A stretch of DNA of 10,357 nt. It comes from Flavobacteriaceae bacterium. Its GTDB lineage: Bacteria > Bacteroidota > Bacteroidia > Flavobacteriales > Flavobacteriaceae. The DNA is taken from assembly GCA_030828025.1 (NCBI GenBank), contig JAURDG010000033.1, forward strand, positions 1-10,357. Reading direction: 5' to 3'. Positions 1 through 7,312 of this stretch are shown here, piece after piece. The notes beneath the pieces were generated by a model. The model saw only the letters and a program-made list of their open reading frames with translations, ran no database searches and had not been told where the DNA came from. Positions within the stretch are counted from its first letter, which is position 1, and every line of letters starts with the position of its first letter. Made by a program: the position numbers and the translations under genes.

Positions 1-666
1 AAGGATCCCAATAGGGATCGTTATGTTCAAAGTAAAGGTCATTGTGTGGAAGCGCTTTTTGTAACCTTAGCTGACAGGGGATTTTTTCCAGAATCTGATC
101 TTGAAACATTATGCCAATATCAATCACATTACATTGGGCACCCAACCAAAAAAATCAATGGCATTGAGCAAAATACGGGGGCACTAGGACATGGACTACC
201 TATTTGTGTCGGAGAAGCTATTGCCGCTAAATTAGATAATAAAAAGCATCGGGTTTTTACACTTCTCGGTGATGGAGAATTAGCAGAAGGGTCAAATTGG
301 GAGGCATTTCTGGCAGCAGCGCATTACCAGCTTGATAACTTGTATGTCATTCTAGATTATAACAAACAACAGATAACTGGAAGCAATCATGAGGTAATGA
401 ATACTGCTCCTTTGCGCCAAAAATTGGAATCTTTTGGATGGGCAACCAAAGAAATAAATGGACACGATTTGAATGAAATAGAAACTGCACTTAATTGTGG
501 TTATCTTGAAAAAAATAAGCCAAGTTTTATCATTGCGCATACCATAAAAGGAAAAGGTGTAAGTTTTATGGAAGGTCAACTGAAGTGGCATCATGGAGTG
601 CCTAATGATGAACAATATGCATTGGCTATAAAAGAATTAAACGATGCTCAGGCGCTAATAAAATAA
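1..666 (+). CDS. Transketolase, N-terminal (ThDP-binding) subunit; 5' end outside window
   Basis: This is the thiamine-diphosphate-binding half of a two-subunit transketolase, which transfers a two-carbon ketol unit between sugar phosphates in the cytosol. The frame is open to base 1 and already reads family sequence there: an SKGH motif sits at bases 31-42 (cofactor/substrate histidine). The GTG at 46 is therefore internal and the true start lies upstream. About 221 codons are present; family members usually have about 280, so roughly 55-60 N-terminal residues are missing. Other landmarks are GHPT, a GALGHG segment, the ThDP motif from GDG (268-276) to the closing Asn (361-363), and a KWHHGVP motif near the C-terminus. 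The next gene, the partner subunit, starts 3 nt after the stop. The family is clear. The substrate is not: from the operon I infer a specialised enzyme such as the apulose-4-phosphate type (AptA) rather than the housekeeping pentose-phosphate enzyme. Confidence 0.93.
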   Translation, partial: KDPNRDRYVQSKGHCVEALFVTLADRGFFPESDLETLCQYQSHYIGHPTKKINGIEQNTGALGHGLPICVGEAIAAKLDNKKHRVFTLLGDGELAEGSNWEAFLAAAHYQLDNLYVILDYNKQQITGSNHEVMNTAPLRQKLESFGWATKEINGHDLNEIETALNCGYLEKNKPSFIIAHTIKGKGVSFMEGQLKWHHGVPNDEQYALAIKELNDAQALIK

Positions 667-669
667 ACA

Positions 670-1641
670 ATGGAGATGGATAAAATTGACATAATGGGCG
701 CAAAAATGGGTAATGCGAATCAGGAAATTTTCTCGGAGACCTTACAAACATTAGCAAAAGCCGATAAAAATATTTTAGTCGTTACCAGTGATTCACGTGG
801 ATCTGGAAAATTAATACCCTTTGCAAACAATTTTCCTAAGCAAATTATTGAAGTGGGGATTGCCGAACAAAATTTGGTTGGCGTAGCTTCAGGACTAGCA
901 TCAGCAGGAAAGAAGACCTTTGCTGTTTCTCCAGCATGTTTTTTAAGTGCGCGAGCATTAGAGCAAATTAAGAATGATGTATGCTATTCGGACAATCCAG
1001 TAGTTTTGGTTGGCATTAGCGCTGGTGTAAGCTATGGTGCACTTGGAACAACCCATCACAGCCTTCACGATTTTGCAGCACTAAGAGCCATAAACAACAT
1101 TACAATTGTTGCACCAGCAGACAATTATGAAACGGCACAGGCGGTGATCTTAGCAAGCCAAACTCAAACGCCTATTTATTTGCGTTTAGGAAAAAAACCT
1201 ATGCCTTACTTAAACGAGAACAATAAAAAATTTGCTTTTGGAAAAGGTAGAGTTGTACAGTCTGGTGATGATGTTACCATCATCGCTTGTGGCGAAACGG
1301 TTCATCCTGCCCTATTAGCAGCCAAGAAATTAGAAGCACTTAAAAATATTCAAGCTACAGTTGTAAGTATGCACACCATCAAACCGCTTGATGAAAGATT
1401 AATCAAAGAACTAGCCGCTAACGGAAAGCCTATTTTAACCGTTGAAGAACACATGATTCACGGTGGTTTGGGCGAAGCTTGTGCTGCTTGTTTATTACAA
1501 AACGGATTTTCAAATCCATTTAAGATTTTAGGCATTCCTGACGAATATACTGTTACAGGCTCACAAGTTGACATTTTTAATCATTATCAACTCTCTGAAG
1601 TTGGTATTTATCAAAATTGTTTGGATTTAATCAATAAATAA
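670..1641 (+). CDS. Transketolase, C-terminal (pyrimidine-binding) subunit
   Basis: This 323-residue protein is the second half of the split transketolase and completes the active site with the upstream subunit. It contains the pyrimidine-binding domain (about residues 14-180) and the transketolase C-terminal domain (about 195-315). The GIAEQN motif at residues 63-68 carries the Glu (E66) that activates the ThDP aminopyrimidine. A TTHHSLHD segment with His129/His130 follows, and YLRLG (170-174) is a typical phosphate-contact region. Length is normal for the family. I chose the ATG at 670, 3 nt after the previous stop; in-frame ATGs at 676, 694 and 706 are possible alternatives because conserved sequence begins only around residue 15. 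No Shine-Dalgarno is visible, as is usual in Bacteroidota. Being coupled to a transporter and a kinase suggests a catabolic enzyme (AptB-like is the leading idea). Substrate specificity is inferred, not seen. Confidence 0.93.
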   Translation: MEMDKIDIMGAKMGNANQEIFSETLQTLAKADKNILVVTSDSRGSGKLIPFANNFPKQIIEVGIAEQNLVGVASGLASAGKKTFAVSPACFLSARALEQIKNDVCYSDNPVVLVGISAGVSYGALGTTHHSLHDFAALRAINNITIVAPADNYETAQAVILASQTQTPIYLRLGKKPMPYLNENNKKFAFGKGRVVQSGDDVTIIACGETVHPALLAAKKLEALKNIQATVVSMHTIKPLDERLIKELAANGKPILTVEEHMIHGGLGEACAACLLQNGFSNPFKILGIPDEYTVTGSQVDIFNHYQLSEVGIYQNCLDLINK

Positions 1642-1655
1642 AAATTCAAGTATCT

Positions 1656-2618
1656 ATGATTCATCTACATAAAGTTCTGCCGCTAAAAAAAATATTAATC
1701 GGTCTAGTTCTTTTATCATTTTTGGGCTGTGGAACCAGCACCAATAAAGCAGAAGAAAAAATAGCAGTTGTTGTATCGACACTCAACAATCCTTGGTTTG
1801 TTGTTTTGGCAGAAGCTGCTGCTGAAAGAGCACGAGCTTTAGGCTATCAAGCTACAATTTTTGATTCGCAAAACAACACCTCTAAAGAATCTGAACATTT
1901 TGAAAATTTAATTGCTGCTGGTTTTAGTGCAATTGTGTTTAACCCTACAGACTCCGAAGGTTCTATTTCTAATGTAAAAAGGGCAAAAAATGCGGGAATA
2001 CCCACCTTTTGTATGGATAGAGAAGTAAACACATTAGACGCAGCTACGTCACAGATAATATCAGATAGTTTTACAGGATGCGTCGAACTCGGTGAATACT
2101 TTGTGCGGCAACTTAACAAAAAAGGGACTTATGTTGAATTGCTAGGGTTGGTTGGCGACAACAACACTTGGAATCGTTCTAAGGGCTTTCACAGTGTTGT
2201 AGATCATTTCCCCAAATTAAAAATGGTTGCGCAACAAAGTGCCGATTTTGACCGAAGCAAAGCCCTAGAAGTCATGGAGTCAATATTACAATCTAATCCC
2301 GATATCGATGCCGTTTTTTGTGGCAATGATGCTATGGCAATGGGAGCCTATCAAGCCTTATTGGCTGCGGACAAAGCAAACAAAGTTATGGTTTTTGGAT
2401 TCGACGGGGCTGAAGATGTTTTGAACTCAATTCAGGATAAAAAAATTAAAGCCACTGTGTTACAATCTCCAAAAAAAATAGCACAAACTGCTGTTGAACT
2501 TGCTGATCTTTACATGAATGGTAAAAGAGACTTTAATCCGAAAACCCCCTTGGCAGTAACACTTATTACACAAGATAACATTGAGCGATTGACTATTAAC
2601 ACCACAAAACAACCATGA
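1656..2618 (+). CDS. Sugar ABC transporter substrate-binding lipoprotein (RbsB-like, PF13407 family)
   Basis: This 320-residue protein is the extracytoplasmic receptor of the ABC importer encoded just downstream. A charged, hydrophobic leader (residues 1-24) ends in a lipobox FLGC, with Cys25 as the lipid-attachment site, so it should be membrane-tethered rather than free in the periplasm. The two-lobed fold of the ribose-binding class is evident: NNPW (44-47) in the first sugar-binding loop, DR (121-122), NR (173-174), GNDAMA (223-228), GFDG (248-251), and the ATVLQSP segment near 266-272. In RbsB-like proteins the conserved Arg and Asp residues at these loops bind sugar hydroxyls. Residues after Cys25 (GTSTNK) lack the acidic stretch associated with surface-exposed Bacteroidota lipoproteins, so I infer that it faces the periplasm. 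The gene starts 14 nt after the transketolase and overlaps the next gene by ATGA. Ligand unknown; a small sugar such as apiose is an inference from the neighbours. Confidence 0.92.
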   Translation: MIHLHKVLPLKKILIGLVLLSFLGCGTSTNKAEEKIAVVVSTLNNPWFVVLAEAAAERARALGYQATIFDSQNNTSKESEHFENLIAAGFSAIVFNPTDSEGSISNVKRAKNAGIPTFCMDREVNTLDAATSQIISDSFTGCVELGEYFVRQLNKKGTYVELLGLVGDNNTWNRSKGFHSVVDHFPKLKMVAQQSADFDRSKALEVMESILQSNPDIDAVFCGNDAMAMGAYQALLAADKANKVMVFGFDGAEDVLNSIQDKKIKATVLQSPKKIAQTAVELADLYMNGKRDFNPKTPLAVTLITQDNIERLTINTTKQP

Positions 2619-3238
2619 AAAAGTTAGGTAAAAAACTTATCGTTGCTTTCGTTGTTGGTATTTTATGTTACAATGCATGTTACATAGAACCATTGGATGC
2701 ATACACCTCAAAGAAAACGAAATCAGATTTGGGTGTTCCCTCTTTGGTCGAAGACTTTGTTTCAAATAAAATTGAGCACATTGCTGCTATCAATATTATC
2801 GAATTTTTGAGTAAAACCTCATCAAACTTGGTTGCATATTCCCAAGAGCATGGTAAGAAACTTGGAATCAGCTCAAAATATAATTTTATTGTTCAAGGGC
2901 AAGGAAAAGTGATGGCCATTGAAACAGAAAATATTGTTCTCAAAGTAAATAATGCGACAAATCAAACCATCAAAATAGCTGCTGATTTTATTTTTGGAAA
3001 TGCCATAAGAGACGGAAGTGGAATCGCTTCAGTCGGAGATTATCAAAATACTATGGATTTTAATAACATTTCTGTTTTATTGAATAATTATGTCCGTGAG
3101 CATGTTGTTCCTCCTTTTCAATCTAAAGTTGCCTTAGGCGACCTTATTGAATTTAAAGGTGCTATTCAAATTGATACCGAAAACCCAAATGAACAAGAAT
3201 TAAGAGTAATTCCACTTCTATTAAAAATTAAGTCATAA
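2615..3238 (+). CDS. DUF2291 family predicted periplasmic lipoprotein
   Basis: This 207-residue protein matches the DUF2291 family from its pattern. It has a short basic leader, a Cys followed by a YIEPLD segment (residues 22-28), a YNFIVQGQGKV strand (89-99), GNAIRDGSG (128-136), and a terminal beta-rich region ending in VIPLLLKI. The family is repeatedly found beside RbsABC-type sugar transporters, but its molecular role is not established. The probable lipidated residue is Cys22, although the preceding YNA is a poor lipobox; the leader could instead act as an uncleaved membrane anchor. Either way the bulk of the protein should be periplasmic. It overlaps the binding-protein gene by 4 nt (ATGA at 2615-2618) and is followed after 3 nt by the ATPase, so it is translated as part of the transporter set. 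I infer an accessory subunit that assists ligand delivery or transporter assembly; this has not been demonstrated. Confidence 0.87.
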   Translation: MKKLGKKLIVAFVVGILCYNACYIEPLDAYTSKKTKSDLGVPSLVEDFVSNKIEHIAAINIIEFLSKTSSNLVAYSQEHGKKLGISSKYNFIVQGQGKVMAIETENIVLKVNNATNQTIKIAADFIFGNAIRDGSGIASVGDYQNTMDFNNISVLLNNYVREHVVPPFQSKVALGDLIEFKGAIQIDTENPNEQELRVIPLLLKIKS

Positions 3239-3241
3239 CTC

Positions 3242-4762
3242 TTGAAGCAACAACCAAAAATACTATTACAAACCAAGAATATCTCCAAAACATTTGGCCG
3301 TGTGGTGGCGCTAAACGATATCAACCTTGATGTTCATCAAGGAAAAGTAAATGTTCTGGTCGGAGAGAATGGTGCTGGGAAATCTACTTTAATGAAAATT
3401 TTATCCGGTGTTTACTCAAATTTTGAAGGAAACCTGTTGTATCGTGGCAAAGAAGTCAAATTTAAAAATCCCAAAGATGCAATGCAATCCGGTGTTGCAA
3501 TTATACACCAGGAGCTAAATTTAATTCCTTATTTAAATATCTCAGAAAATATATTTTTAGGCAGAGAACTTCTTGATAGGTTTGGGTTTTTGAACACCAA
3601 ACTCATGGATGAAAAAACGAGTGCATTACTCAAACGATTAGACTGTAACCTGGACCCTAAAACGTTGGTGTCATCCCTAAGAGTTGGCGAACAACAGCTC
3701 GTAGAAATTGCCAAAGCCTTACTAGAAAAAGCTAAACTTGTTATTATGGATGAACCCACTTCTGCTATTTCTGAAGCGGAAGTTTCATCCCTTTTTAAAA
3801 TAATTAAATCCCTTAAAGAAGACAAGGTTACTATCTTATATATCTCGCACAAACTAGATGAGCTTTTCGAAATAGCCGACAGATTCTTGGCGCTAAGAGA
3901 TGGTCATTTGGTAGGCTCTTTGGAACATGTCCATGAGGTCAATAAAGATGAATTGATAAAATTAATGGTTGGAAGGGATGTAAAAGAACACCCCAAAACC
4001 CTTGTCAAGAAAGGAAAAGAGGTGTTGAGAATTGAAAATTTTTCACTTGCTAAAACAAACAATCGTTCCACTAATTATTTTATAAAAAACATTCATTTTA
4101 GCCTAAAACAAGGTGAAGTGCTTGGTTTGTTTGGGTTGATGGGTGCTGGAAGAACTGAACTTTTAGAAAGTATTTTTGGTCTTCATCCAAAACGGGTAAG
4201 TGGATCTGTTTTTATAGAGAATAAAAAAGTGACCATTAAATCCGTGATGGATGCTATTGATTATGGGCTCGCTTTGGTTCCTGAAGATCGTAAAGAAAAC
4301 GGCTTGGTTTTACAAATGGGAATTGATAAAAACACAAGCATGGCTCGTATAGATTCGGTTGTAAAATATGGCTTATTGAATGCTACTCTTGAAGGGCAAC
4401 TGTCAAGAAATTATATTGATAAGCTCCAAATAAAAACACCTTCTGAAAAAGTTTTAACAAAAAATCTTAGTGGAGGTAATCAACAAAAAGTAGTGTTAGC
4501 AAAATGGCTGGCAACCTCCCCAAAAATATTGTTTCTTGATGAACCAACACGAGGGATTGACGTAAAAGCCAAAAATGAAATTTACAACCTTATACAAACT
4601 TTAGCTCGGCAAGGTTTAGGGGTAGTCGTGGTATCTTCAGAACTTCCAGAAATCATGAGTATTTCGGATAGAATTTTGGTATTGGGTCAGGGACGAATAA
4701 CAGGCGAGTTTTCCAAAGAAAATGCCCATGAAGAGGATATTTTAAAAGCAGCAATTCAATAA
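3242..4762 (+). CDS. Sugar ABC transporter ATP-binding protein, two nucleotide-binding domains (RbsA-like), TTG start
   Basis: This 506-residue protein is the energising subunit of the importer, with two fused ABC ATPase domains as in RbsA/MglA. NBD1 has Walker A GENGAGKST (41-49), a Q-loop IIHQE (87-91), the signature SLRVGEQ (145-151), Walker B ending in DEP (170-172), and the switch His203. NBD2 is degenerate in the way usual for this family: GLMGAGRTE (298-306) replaces a canonical Walker A, and Ser465/Ser466 stand where a switch His would be. It keeps a perfect LSGGNQQ (409-415) and a LDEPTRGID Walker B. An Arg (R147) replaces the usual Ser in the NBD1 signature. The start is TTG at 3242. 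The frame is closed upstream by the DUF2291 stop only 3 nt away, and the next Met falls inside Walker A, so no other start is workable. It ends with tandem TAA stops. Probable partners are the permease at 4796 and the receptor at 1656. Confidence 0.94.
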   Translation: MKQQPKILLQTKNISKTFGRVVALNDINLDVHQGKVNVLVGENGAGKSTLMKILSGVYSNFEGNLLYRGKEVKFKNPKDAMQSGVAIIHQELNLIPYLNISENIFLGRELLDRFGFLNTKLMDEKTSALLKRLDCNLDPKTLVSSLRVGEQQLVEIAKALLEKAKLVIMDEPTSAISEAEVSSLFKIIKSLKEDKVTILYISHKLDELFEIADRFLALRDGHLVGSLEHVHEVNKDELIKLMVGRDVKEHPKTLVKKGKEVLRIENFSLAKTNNRSTNYFIKNIHFSLKQGEVLGLFGLMGAGRTELLESIFGLHPKRVSGSVFIENKKVTIKSVMDAIDYGLALVPEDRKENGLVLQMGIDKNTSMARIDSVVKYGLLNATLEGQLSRNYIDKLQIKTPSEKVLTKNLSGGNQQKVVLAKWLATSPKILFLDEPTRGIDVKAKNEIYNLIQTLARQGLGVVVVSSELPEIMSISDRILVLGQGRITGEFSKENAHEEDILKAAIQ

Positions 4763-4795
4763 TAAGTAAACTGTTCATATTAAATAAATCATTAA

Positions 4796-5767
4796 ATGAC
4801 TAGTGTAAAAAGTATATTAATTAAGTTTCAATCGATTATAGCACTTATGCTATTATGCGTTGTACTTACAATTATGTCTGATAAGTTTTTAACTGTTGAA
4901 AATAGCTGGAACATTATGCGGCAAATTTCAATAAATGTGTGCATTTCCGTTGGCATGACAATGGTCATTCTAACTCGTGGTATTGATCTTTCTGTAGGTT
5001 CTGTTTTAGCCTTTAGCGGTGCTGTAACTGCTGGTTTGCTCAAGTATGGTTTGTCATGGCCCATGGCTAATGTCCATATTGGTTTTACGGTTTTAGGTGC
5101 CTTACTTATTGGACTATTTGTGGGAGGGGCATTAGGTGCCTTTAATGGGTGGATGATTACACGTTTTCGAGTCCCGGCTTTTGTAGCTACTTTGGCCATG
5201 CTCACTATTGCCCGTGGTGGCACCATGCTGTGGACTGGAGGCTTTCCAATCACTGGCTTAGGAAAGTCTTTTGGGTTTATAGGAACAGGTTGGTTCTTAG
5301 GCATTCCCATGCCAGTATGGATTACGGCTATCATTGTTGCAGCAGCAGTTCTTGTTACAAAAAAAACAGTTTTTGGAAGACATATTTATGCCGTGGGTGG
5401 CAACGAAAGTGCCGCTAGACTTTCGGGTATAAATATTGAAAAAATTAAAATATGGGTATATTTAATAGCTGGAGCACTCGCTGCTGTTGGAGGCATTATT
5501 TTGACCTCTCGCTTAGATTCTGCACAACCTAACGCTGGCCTTAGCTACGAGTTAGACTCAATTGCAGCAGTAGTTATTGGTGGTACCTCGTTGTCTGGTG
5601 GAAGAGGGTCTATATTGGGAACCGTTCAAGGTGCGCTAATTATTGGGGTGCTCAATAGTGGGTTGGTTCTACTAAACGTATCGCCATTTTGGCAACAAAT
5701 TGTAAAAGGAACCGTCATCTTACTTGCTGTTATTTTAGATAGAATTAATCACCCTAATGAAAATTAA
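4796..5767 (+). CDS. Sugar ABC transporter permease (RbsC-like, BPD_transp_2 family)
   Basis: This 323-residue, strongly hydrophobic protein is the inner-membrane channel of the importer and would act as a homodimer in RbsC-type systems. Membrane segments are visible at about residues 10-28, 43-60, 66-83, 96-117, 127-146, 168-187, 218-237, 251-262 and 277-312. Family landmarks include RGIDLSVGS (61-69), the cytoplasmic ATPase-coupling loop GRHIYAVGGNESAARLSGI (194-212), and the GGTSLSGGRGSILGT segment (262-276), which is very characteristic of BPD_transp_2 permeases. The length is normal. The gene begins 33 nt after the ATPase stop in an AT-rich spacer in which I see no promoter or hairpin, and it ends 6 nt before the kinase. 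Nothing in the sequence identifies the sugar it carries. Confidence 0.94.
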   Translation: MTSVKSILIKFQSIIALMLLCVVLTIMSDKFLTVENSWNIMRQISINVCISVGMTMVILTRGIDLSVGSVLAFSGAVTAGLLKYGLSWPMANVHIGFTVLGALLIGLFVGGALGAFNGWMITRFRVPAFVATLAMLTIARGGTMLWTGGFPITGLGKSFGFIGTGWFLGIPMPVWITAIIVAAAVLVTKKTVFGRHIYAVGGNESAARLSGINIEKIKIWVYLIAGALAAVGGIILTSRLDSAQPNAGLSYELDSIAAVVIGGTSLSGGRGSILGTVQGALIIGVLNSGLVLLNVSPFWQQIVKGTVILLAVILDRINHPNEN

Positions 5768-5773
5768 CGGGCT

Positions 5774-7291
5774 ATGACATCTAAAAAAAAATCGTATTTT
5801 CTAGCTATAGACCAAGGGACTAGCGGTACCAAAGCCATCATATTTGATGCACATGGATCAATCAAAATTAAACGTACAGCACCCTTAAAATCTCACTACC
5901 CAAAAGCCAACTATGTCGAGCAAATCCCTGAGGAAATTTACCATTCCGTGTTAACGGCTGTTAAAGATTGTTTGGCTGCTTTTGAGCAAAAATTTCCAAA
6001 TCAAAATAATAATATTATCGCTTGTGGTATTTCAAATCAACGGGAAACTTTTGTTCTTTGGGACAAGCATGGAAATCCACTTCATAATGCGGTAGTATGG
6101 CAATGCAAAAGATCGAATAGTATTTGTGAAACATTAATTGATAGAAAGCTTGAATCTGTTATTCATGCCAAAACTGGTCTAACTATTGACCCTTATTTCT
6201 CTGCAACAAAAGTGATTTGGCTGTATGAAAATAATAAAACAGTAAAACGGGCAATCGATGCTGGGGAGGCTTTTTTTGGAACTGTAGATACCTGGCTGCT
6301 CTATAAGCTAACAGAGGGAAAAAGCTATAAAACAGACCACACAAATGCATCAAGAACATTATTTTATAACATTTACGAATTAAACTGGGATAAAGCATTA
6401 CTGGAACAATATGGGTTGAAAAACCTAAATCTACCAGAAGTCACCTACTCCTCAGATGATTTTGGTGTTGCCAGCTTTGACGGTGCTGCAAAGCAAGCTA
6501 TTCCGATAACAGGAATAATTGGAGATTCTCAAGCGGCATTTTTTGGTGAAGAATGTTTTGGCATTGGAACTGCCAAAGCAACTTTAGGGACTGGATGTTC
6601 TATTTTGTGGAATACAGATAAATTATCTACAGATCTCAATAATAACATGCTAACAACCATAGGATGGAGTTTGAAAGGTCAACTAAGTTATGCCCTAGAA
6701 GGCATCATTGTCAGCTGTGGTGCTACAATTGAGTGGTTAAAAAATCAACTTTCTCTATTTGATTCCTATGATGAAATAGAACCTATGGTCGTTTCTTTAA
6801 AATCAAATGAAGGTGTTTATTTGATTCCTGCCTTTAGTGGAATGGGTGCCCCGTATTGGCAAAAAAACTGGAAAGCTTCCATACATGGATTAACATTTAG
6901 TACCAGCAAAGAACATTTGCTTAGAGCTGGATTAGAATCTATTGCTTACCAAATTAAAGACGGTATTCAATCTTTAGAAACTAAAACCAACACTTCACTA
7001 AAAGGCTTAAAAGTCAACGGAGGAATTGCTGCCAATAGCTTTTTAATGCAAATTATTGCTGACTTACTAAACAGACCTATTACCATGGTGGGGATTACAG
7101 ATATTTCGGCTTGGGGAGCTGCAATGATTGCTGGTTTAGGTGTTCATTATTGGAAAGACATGAATGACCTGCCTCAATTATCCAAAGAAGTATCCAAAAC
7201 CTATTATCCTAACACATCAAACTCCTCTATACATTACACCTATGCCACTTGGTCAAAAATTATAGAAAACAAAAAAGAGGAAACATTTTAA
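5774..7291 (+). CDS. FGGY-family carbohydrate kinase, glycerol-kinase-like
   Basis: This 505-residue cytosolic kinase would phosphorylate the imported substrate or its isomer with ATP. It has both FGGY domains: an N-terminal phosphate-binding loop DQGTSGTK (13-20), NQRET (88-92), VVWQCKR (107-113), DPYFSATK (139-146), GDSQAAFFG (250-258), LGTGCS (271-276), the AFSGMGAPYW segment (353-362) and NGGIAANSF (415-423). Overall it resembles glycerol kinase more than xylulose kinase. The glycerol-contacting residues of E. coli GlpK (Arg83, Glu84, Tyr135, Asp245) are kept here as R90, E91, Y141 and D251. Two pocket positions differ: Gln246 is Ser252 and Phe270 is Ser276. That points to a short-chain polyol or ketose other than glycerol. 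It is the last operon gene, 6 nt after the permease. A D-apulose kinase (AplK-like) is my leading guess; a true glycerol, erythritol, erythrulose or dihydroxyacetone kinase remains possible. Confidence 0.92.
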   Translation: MTSKKKSYFLAIDQGTSGTKAIIFDAHGSIKIKRTAPLKSHYPKANYVEQIPEEIYHSVLTAVKDCLAAFEQKFPNQNNNIIACGISNQRETFVLWDKHGNPLHNAVVWQCKRSNSICETLIDRKLESVIHAKTGLTIDPYFSATKVIWLYENNKTVKRAIDAGEAFFGTVDTWLLYKLTEGKSYKTDHTNASRTLFYNIYELNWDKALLEQYGLKNLNLPEVTYSSDDFGVASFDGAAKQAIPITGIIGDSQAAFFGEECFGIGTAKATLGTGCSILWNTDKLSTDLNNNMLTTIGWSLKGQLSYALEGIIVSCGATIEWLKNQLSLFDSYDEIEPMVVSLKSNEGVYLIPAFSGMGAPYWQKNWKASIHGLTFSTSKEHLLRAGLESIAYQIKDGIQSLETKTNTSLKGLKVNGGIAANSFLMQIIADLLNRPITMVGITDISAWGAAMIAGLGVHYWKDMNDLPQLSKEVSKTYYPNTSNSSIHYTYATWSKIIENKKEETF

Positions 7292-7312
7292 CCTTTACTT
7301 CTTCTTAGTTAT

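Noticed and set aside
46..666. A GTG at 46 as the start of the first gene
   Set aside because: The frame continues to base 1 with recognisable transketolase sequence (DRYVQSKGHC), so the GTG encodes an internal Val and the gene begins outside the window.
3236..4762. DUF2291-ATPase fusion broken by a nonsense mutation
   Set aside because: Both parts are complete family-length proteins that belong on opposite sides of the membrane, so two separate genes is the better reading.
4828..5334. 168-codon open frame on the - strand inside the permease gene
   Set aside because: Fully antisense to a clear permease; composition (many Pro/Lys/Thr) is what complementing membrane-protein codons produces, and no domain is recognisable.
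5149..5418. 89-codon open frame overlapping the permease in another + frame
   Set aside because: Rich in Trp, His, Cys and Tyr with no domain; shadow of the permease codons.
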